NCBI GenBank assembly: GCA_030690515.1
Contig: JAUYGP010000233.1
Location: forward strand, 1 to 10,531
Length of the DNA stretch: 10,531 bases
Reading direction: 5' to 3'
From: Giesbergeria sp.
GTDB taxonomy: Bacteria; Pseudomonadota; Gammaproteobacteria; Burkholderiales; Burkholderiaceae_C
The notes below the pieces were generated by a model. That model was not told the origin of the DNA. It saw only the letters and a program-made list of their open reading frames with translations, and did no database searches. Of the stretch, positions 6,111-10,531 are shown in pieces; position 1 is the stretch's first letter, and each line of letters opens with the position of its first letter. The position numbers were made by a program, and so were the translations under genes.

Positions 6111-6140
6111 TTGAGCAGAGAATCTCAGTTGATTTGTAAT
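6111..6140 (+). promoter_or_regulatory. Candidate promoter for the LysM-dprA pair
   Basis: TTGAGC (6111-6116), an 18-base spacer and TGTAAT (6135-6140) form a moderate sigma-70-like promoter reading toward the LysM gene. Transcription would start near 6147, leaving a leader of roughly 75-80 bases. A 7-bp hairpin, CGCACCC / GGGTGCG (6154-6160 with 6168-6174), falls in that leader; it has no T run and is not a convincing terminator or known riboswitch. Confidence 0.33.
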
Positions 6141-6224
6141 GTATTTTGCCGCACGCACCCTTCCCTGGGGTGCGCACCGGCGCCAGCGAGGGGGCCTTCA
6201 GCAATGCAAGAAAACAGGAACGAC

Positions 6225-7427
6225 ATGGCGGCAATCACCAGCGTGCAACGAGCGACAGCAGGCGCGATCGCGGTCCTCTGCGCAGCCCTGGTCGCCACCG
6301 TGGCCCAGGCACAAACCCAACCCGTCACAGCCAGCCAGCGCAGCACCGCCGCGCAGGTTGCGCAACAAGGCGTGCCACTGGCGGAACTCGCGCCCAATGC
6401 GCCCGACATGTACGTCGTCAAGCGGGGGGATACGCTCTGGGACATCTCCGGCATGTACCTCAAGCGCCCCTGGCGCTGGCCAGAACTGTGGGGAATGAAT
6501 CTGCAGGCCATCCACAACCCGCACCTCATCTTTCCGGGGCAGACACTGTATCTCGACAAGACGGGCGGAGTAGCCCGCCTGCGCACGACGGCATCGGGAG
6601 CACCGGAAACCGTGCGGGTGTCACCACGCACACGCTCGGACAGCCTGTCTGATACGGCTTTGCCCACACTCAAGCCCCACCTGATCGAACCCTTCCTGGC
6701 TGAGCCCCTGGTGGTTGACGCTGACACCTTGAAGCAGGCGCCGCGCATCGTGGGTACGTTCGAAGAACGCGTGCTGATGAGTACTGGTGACCGCATTTAT
6801 GCGCGCGGAGACGCCGCCAACCCACTCCGCACCGACCCGGGCGAGCCACGCCAGTTCCGTATCTTCCGCGATGCCGTGGCCCTGAAAGACCCGCTGACCG
6901 GCGACATCCTCGGCTACGAAGCGCAGTACCTGGGCAAGGCGGTGCTGGTTCGCGGTGAAACCTTCGAGGACAGCTCGAATGGCAAGGGAGGCATGACCTC
7001 CGACTACGTACCTGCGTCCCTGGACATCACGGGAATCAAGGAAGAAATCCGTACGGGCGACCGCCTGTTGCCCGCCCCGCCGCGCACATTCACCAGCTAC
7101 CTCCCGCACGCACCGCAACTTGACCTGGATGCCCGTGTCGTCTCCATTTATGGCAGTTCTGCCCTGGCCAATGCCGCACAGAACAACGTGATAGCCATCA
7201 ATCTGGGCGAACAGGACGGCGTTGAAGTCGGCCATGTGCTCAGCCTGATGACCAAGGGCAACCGTGTCCGTGACGTGAACGATGGTGTGCGCACCGAGAT
7301 CAAGCTCCCGAGTGAACGCAATGGCATGGTCATGGTGTTTCGCACGTTTGACCGCGTCTCGTACGCACTTATCCTGAATGTCAACGTCCCGGTGCGCGTG
7401 GGCGACCGCCTGGTCAACCCCGACTGA
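6225..7427 (+). CDS. Secreted LysM-domain peptidoglycan-binding protein
   Basis: The product is 400 residues from the ATG at 6225. I chose this start because AGGA lies five bases upstream and it gives a compact signal peptide (MAAITSVQRATAGAIAVLCAALVATVAQAQ, cleavage likely near residue 29). An ATG at 6204 with GAGGGG upstream is a real alternative and adds seven residues. One LysM domain follows at residues 62-111: YVVKRGDTLWDISGMYLKRPWRWPELW, then NPHLIFPGQTLYLD. It is the Trp-rich variant seen in Burkholderiales proteins of this size. LysM domains bind the glycan backbone of peptidoglycan, so the protein probably sits in the periplasm. The remaining ~290 residues are strand-rich, contain no catalytic motif I recognise and have no transmembrane helix. 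dprA follows 58 bases downstream with no terminator between, so the two are probably cotranscribed. The precise role is unknown. Confidence 0.92.
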   Translation: MAAITSVQRATAGAIAVLCAALVATVAQAQTQPVTASQRSTAAQVAQQGVPLAELAPNAPDMYVVKRGDTLWDISGMYLKRPWRWPELWGMNLQAIHNPHLIFPGQTLYLDKTGGVARLRTTASGAPETVRVSPRTRSDSLSDTALPTLKPHLIEPFLAEPLVVDADTLKQAPRIVGTFEERVLMSTGDRIYARGDAANPLRTDPGEPRQFRIFRDAVALKDPLTGDILGYEAQYLGKAVLVRGETFEDSSNGKGGMTSDYVPASLDITGIKEEIRTGDRLLPAPPRTFTSYLPHAPQLDLDARVVSIYGSSALANAAQNNVIAINLGEQDGVEVGHVLSLMTKGNRVRDVNDGVRTEIKLPSERNGMVMVFRTFDRVSYALILNVNVPVRVGDRLVNPD

Positions 7428-7485
7428 ACAGCGATCAGGCGCCCCGATCATCTGACACTCCAGACCGGAACGGCCAGACTTAGCC

Positions 7486-8652
7486 ATGGAGCGCGACGAA
7501 CTCGCTGCATGGCTGCGGCTGACGTTGACGCCGGGCGTCGGCAATCTGTCCGCACGGCGCTTGCTGACCGCTTTCGGGTTGCCCGCAAACGTTTTCGCGC
7601 AACCAATCCATGCCCTGCAGACCTGCTGTAGTGCGGCACAGGCCAGCGCATTGCAGACCATTCCTGCTGGATGGGCGTCCTTGCTCGACACCACATGGGC
7701 ATGGCTCCACGCCAGCGACCGACCTGAAACTCCGGCGCGTGCCATTGTTGCCTTGGGCCACCCGCTTTACCCCCCGGCGCTATTCCAGACCGAAGATCCG
7801 CCGTTGATGCTGTACATGATGGGGCCCGCACGTTTCCTGCAGCCCTCAGTTTTTGCGCAAATGCGCTGCCTGGCCATGGTTGGAAGCCGCAATCCCACGC
7901 CACAAGGGCAAGAGAATGCACGACAGTTTGCCAACACTTTGCGGGGTGCCGGTCTGACCATAGTGTCTGGACTTGCACTGGGCATCGATGCCGCCGCGCA
8001 TGAAGGGGCTCTCACCGCAGCCACCGAGCACGACACGACTCCGGCAACCATTGCCGTGGTGGGCACCGGGCTGGACCGCGTGTATCCCAGGCAGCACCTC
8101 GATCTGGCCCGTCGGATCGCCGCGCAAGGGTTGCTGGTCAGTGAATACCCCCTTGGGACACCCCCACTGGCAGCCAACTTCCCCAAGCGCAACCGCATTA
8201 TTTCAGGCCTTGCGCAGGGAACGCTGGTCGTGGAAGCGGCACCTGCATCAGGGTCGCTGATCACAGCCCGCCTGGCCAGCGAGCAAGGCCGGGAAGTGTT
8301 TGCCATTCCGGGATCCATCCATTCCATCCAGTCGCGGGGTTGCCATGCGCTCATCCGCCAGGGCGCCAAGCTGGTGGAACTGGCGCAGGATGTGCTTGAA
8401 GAGTTGCCTTGGCCCGCAGACGTAGCCAGGCCATCAGAGACACCGCAAGCGGCCGCCTGCACGGAAGCACCAGAGACCGAGTGCGATGCCCTGCTCACCG
8501 CCCTGGGGTTTGACCCCATCGGCATGGACGCCTTGCAGGCGCGCACCGGATACGACACCGCCACACTGCAGGTGCAACTCTTGGAAATGGAACTTGCGGG
8601 AGCCGTTTCACGCCTTCCTGGTGGTCTGTTTCAGCGCATGGGCTGCGCTTGA
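7486..8652 (+). CDS. dprA: DNA-processing protein DprA (Smf)
   Basis: DprA binds single-stranded DNA entering the cell during natural transformation, protects it and helps load RecA. The 388-residue protein begins with a helical SAM-like region (about residues 5-75, LTPGVGNLSARRLLTAFG). It is followed by the extended Rossmann fold with all signature stretches: VGSRNPTPQG (132-141), SGLALGIDAAAHEGAL (161-176), VVGTGLDRVYP (191-201), FPKRNRIISGLAQGTLVVEA (232-251) and GSLITARLA (256-264). A linker of about 25 residues rich in Pro, Glu and Ala leads to a C-terminal winged-helix-like DML1 domain (about 333-386). The ATG at 7486 has no strong ribosome-binding site. All domains are intact, so the product should be functional, although many bacteria keep dprA without being visibly competent. 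It converges on the DUF1631 gene with only 29 bases between the stops. Confidence 0.96.
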   Translation: MERDELAAWLRLTLTPGVGNLSARRLLTAFGLPANVFAQPIHALQTCCSAAQASALQTIPAGWASLLDTTWAWLHASDRPETPARAIVALGHPLYPPALFQTEDPPLMLYMMGPARFLQPSVFAQMRCLAMVGSRNPTPQGQENARQFANTLRGAGLTIVSGLALGIDAAAHEGALTAATEHDTTPATIAVVGTGLDRVYPRQHLDLARRIAAQGLLVSEYPLGTPPLAANFPKRNRIISGLAQGTLVVEAAPASGSLITARLASEQGREVFAIPGSIHSIQSRGCHALIRQGAKLVELAQDVLEELPWPADVARPSETPQAAACTEAPETECDALLTALGFDPIGMDALQARTGYDTATLQVQLLEMELAGAVSRLPGGLFQRMGCA

Positions 8653-8655
8653 TCA

Positions 8656-8669
8656 CAGCGTGCACGCTG
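8656..8669. repeat. 14-base perfect palindrome between convergent dprA and DUF1631 genes
   Basis: CAGCGTGCACGCTG is fully self-complementary and fills half of the 29-base gap between the two stop codons. It can form a five-pair stem with a TGCA loop, but no T run follows on either strand. It may be a weak shared transcription stop or a chance feature of GC-rich DNA. Confidence 0.35.
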
Positions 8670-8681
8670 CGGGCGCAAAAC

Positions 8682-10531
8682 CTATCCCAGCAGTCGCTCA
8701 GGGTTCGCGTTGAGCTTGGCCAGTGCATCGCGTGTCGCGCGCACGGTGAGCCCTTCTTCCTCGCGCGCCACCAGCAAGCCCGCCTGCATATAAGCGCCCA
8801 GGCGGCGCAACTGGATCAGATAGCTGCTGCCATTGGTCGCGGCAAACAGGTGCAACTGTTTGCGCTCACTGTGCCATGCATATTGCACCTGGTTGCTCGA
8901 TCCGTTGTGGTCCAGCGTGAACCAGTTGCCCACTTGCAACTCTTGCGCCCAGGCCACCATGGCCTCGTCCACCGGTGCGCCATTGTCTGCCACCACGTGA
9001 ATCGAAGAAGCGTCGATGCCGGTCATCATTTCGATGCTGTCAGCGTCGAGCGGCATATCGCCCATGACCGCATCGCCGATGTACTCTTCCAGGTTCGCCA
9101 GGCGCTTGGCCAGTGCCTCGATATGCTCCAGCGGAATGGCCGCCGTCTTGGACAGGAATGCTTCGGCCAGGGTATCGGTCAACGCCTTGACCTGCGCATC
9201 CTGCGGCGCGCCCGTTACGCCCAGTAAGGCCAGTCCCTGGCGCAGGCGCTGCAGCAGCCCCGGCAAGCTCTGGATCACCTGGGCACGTTCGCTGCGGTTG
9301 GGCTTAGCACTGGCTGCCCACACCAAATCGGCCGCGGTACGTTTGAAGGAAATCGTGTCGGCATGCTGCGGCCCTTCGCGCACGGCAGACAGGGCCAGTA
9401 CCTCGGCCCAGGTTTTGAACAAAAACTCCCGAATTTCGTCGCGCACCGGCATGTCCTTCAGCATGGTGCGCAACTCGATCGTGTAGTTGATCGCCAACGC
9501 TTCTTTCTGCTCGACCTGCTGGGCTACGCTCACGAGGCGCGACGTGGCCTGCTTTTCCGTAAGGAATTTGGCCAGGAATTTTTCGAATTCGTCGTACACC
9601 AGCTGAAACACCCGCCGCCCGGTTTCGGGGTACTGCTCAATCACCTGCACGATGCGTTTGACCTCGGCCTCCAGCGCGCTGCCTGAGATGGACGTAGCAT
9701 CAAAACCCAGTGCGCAGGAGCCCATCCGATCAATGAGCTGGCGCGCCGGGTGGTTCAGATTGCTGAAAAACTCGGGCTCCGCCAGCGCAACCCGCAACAC
9801 AGGCACCTGCAGGCGCGCAAACCACACACGCACAGCCGACGGAATACGGTCTTCCGCCAAAATACTCTGGAACATCAGGGCCACCACCTCGATGATGGCT
9901 TTTTCACCTTCGGTATCGGCTTTTTTCTTGAACTCGGTGGCACGGTTGCGCACCACACCTGCCAGTTGCACTACCGCCGCAGGGCTGTAGTCGGGCACGG
10001 CCCCACCCACGGTGCTGTAGTAGGTTTCAGCCTGCACACGGTGGGCCGCCAGGGCGTGCGCCAGCGCAGCCGAAGCGGGCGGCGCATTGACCATGTCAAA
10101 ACCGGTGGCAGAGGTGCTCATGAGGCGCCGCAATTGCCCCACCACACCGTAGGCCCTCTGGCGCGCCCGGGCCAGTGGCGTCATACCACCAGACATTACC
10201 GCACCGTGCGCCATGCCATACGCCGACCCTGGCGGCGCCATGCGCGAAGGCATCCCCCGCCCTGAAGGCTGGGCCATGCCACGCATCGAGGAGAGCGCTT
10301 CTTGTGACTGTTCCAGCGCCCGGGACGCAGGCCCGGTTTGCAGCCCCCCCGCACCCGACGCCGGTGAGCGGTTGACCCGAACCCGCAAGTCCTGCTGCGC
10401 CTGGACGCCCTGGGCCTGCAGAAAATCATTGCATGCCTGGTACACCTTCTGCATCAGATCAGCCAATTCACGCTGCAACGGATCCAGAATGGTTTGCAGG
10501 TCCGCGCGGGGCAACCCCGCCTTGACCCAGC
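8682..10531 (-). CDS. DUF1631 family protein (N-terminus outside the window)
   Basis: The frame runs from the stop at 8682 to the right edge with no internal stop, giving about 616 visible residues. It remains open beyond a possible TTG at 10514, so the true start lies outside; DUF1631 proteins are typically 700-800 residues. The visible part starts with a helical region (DLQTILDPLQRELADLMQKVYQACNDFLQ). A flexible linker rich in Met, Gly, Ser and Pro follows (roughly 10180-10380), then a long helix-rich body with segments such as YSPAAVVQLAGVVRNRATEFKKKADTEGEKAIIEVVALMFQSILAED and ILRVALAEPEFFSNLNHPARQLIDRMGSCALGFD. A strand-rich C-terminal part (WFTLDHNGSSNQVQYAWHSERKQLHLFAATNG) is reminiscent of small PilZ-like barrels. 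The family has no established function and no signal peptide is visible in this part, so a cytosolic location is likely. Some databases label relatives 'thymidine phosphorylase', which the sequence does not support. Confidence 0.9.
   Translation of the reverse strand, partial: WVKAGLPRADLQTILDPLQRELADLMQKVYQACNDFLQAQGVQAQQDLRVRVNRSPASGAGGLQTGPASRALEQSQEALSSMRGMAQPSGRGMPSRMAPPGSAYGMAHGAVMSGGMTPLARARQRAYGVVGQLRRLMSTSATGFDMVNAPPASAALAHALAAHRVQAETYYSTVGGAVPDYSPAAVVQLAGVVRNRATEFKKKADTEGEKAIIEVVALMFQSILAEDRIPSAVRVWFARLQVPVLRVALAEPEFFSNLNHPARQLIDRMGSCALGFDATSISGSALEAEVKRIVQVIEQYPETGRRVFQLVYDEFEKFLAKFLTEKQATSRLVSVAQQVEQKEALAINYTIELRTMLKDMPVRDEIREFLFKTWAEVLALSAVREGPQHADTISFKRTAADLVWAASAKPNRSERAQVIQSLPGLLQRLRQGLALLGVTGAPQDAQVKALTDTLAEAFLSKTAAIPLEHIEALAKRLANLEEYIGDAVMGDMPLDADSIEMMTGIDASSIHVVADNGAPVDEAMVAWAQELQVGNWFTLDHNGSSNQVQYAWHSERKQLHLFAATNGSSYLIQLRRLGAYMQAGLLVAREEEGLTVRATRDALAKLNANPERLLG

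Noticed and set aside
6154..6174. A leader hairpin before the LysM gene as a riboswitch or attenuator.
   Set aside because: It is a single 7-bp stem with a 7-base loop, no T run, no alternative pairing that I could find and no known riboswitch core.
7434..7457. GATC repeats flanking GC-rich bases between the LysM gene and dprA as a terminator.
   Set aside because: The pairing is limited to GATC with a mismatched interior and no T run, so cotranscription remains the better reading.
6621..7745. A minus-strand open frame of 374 codons opposite the LysM gene and the start of dprA.
   Set aside because: It has no recognisable domain and is entirely antisense to two well-supported genes.
8656..8669. 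The 14-base palindrome between dprA and DUF1631 as an intrinsic terminator.
   Set aside because: The stem has only five pairs around a TGCA loop and no T run follows on either strand, so it is listed only as a palindrome.
1..10531. CRISPR arrays, tRNA or rRNA genes, and insertion-sequence transposases.
   Set aside because: No regularly spaced repeats, cloverleaf-like sequences, rRNA stretches or transposase-like proteins were seen on either strand.

Overview
The window looks like chromosomal DNA of a betaproteobacterium of the order Burkholderiales, most likely family Comamonadaceae (Acidovorax, Rhodoferax or a relative). This rests on high GC, on the style of the proteins (Pgk, Fmt, a DUF1631 protein, a LysM protein next to DprA), and on a short palindromic repeat of a kind I associate with Comamonadaceae genomes. 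Genus and species cannot be fixed from the sequence alone.

Layout, left to right. Positions 1-138 (minus strand) are the 5' end of a group II intron that runs off the left edge. It sits a few bases beyond a strong intrinsic terminator (144-169). The terminator closes a two-gene lipoprotein operon (760-1446, then a FlgO-domain lipoprotein at 209-763). Next are pgk (1627-2820) and a long minus-strand cluster def - BamE/SmpA-like lipoprotein - fmt - azlC - azlD (6023 down to 2913). Three of its four junctions overlap by 4 bases and the fourth has a 6-base gap, so the cluster is probably one transcript. A divergent intergenic region (6024-6224) leads to a plus-strand pair, a secreted LysM protein (6225-7427) and dprA (7486-8652). 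A DUF1631 protein (8682 to the right edge, N-terminus outside the window) converges on dprA.

Functionally this is mostly housekeeping. Fmt formylates the initiator tRNA and Def removes the formyl group from new proteins; AzlCD is a branched-chain amino-acid exporter; Pgk is glycolytic; DprA handles incoming single-stranded DNA in transformation; the LysM protein probably binds the cell wall. There is no large accessory island.

The two observations most worth following are small mobile sequences in unusual places. One is the group II intron placed just after a terminator, the insertion habit of class C introns. The other is an AT-rich palindromic repeat inside the fmt reading frame, where it supplies about 22-25 residues of the tRNA-binding C-terminal domain without breaking the frame. 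I saw no CRISPR array, tRNA, rRNA or insertion-sequence transposase.
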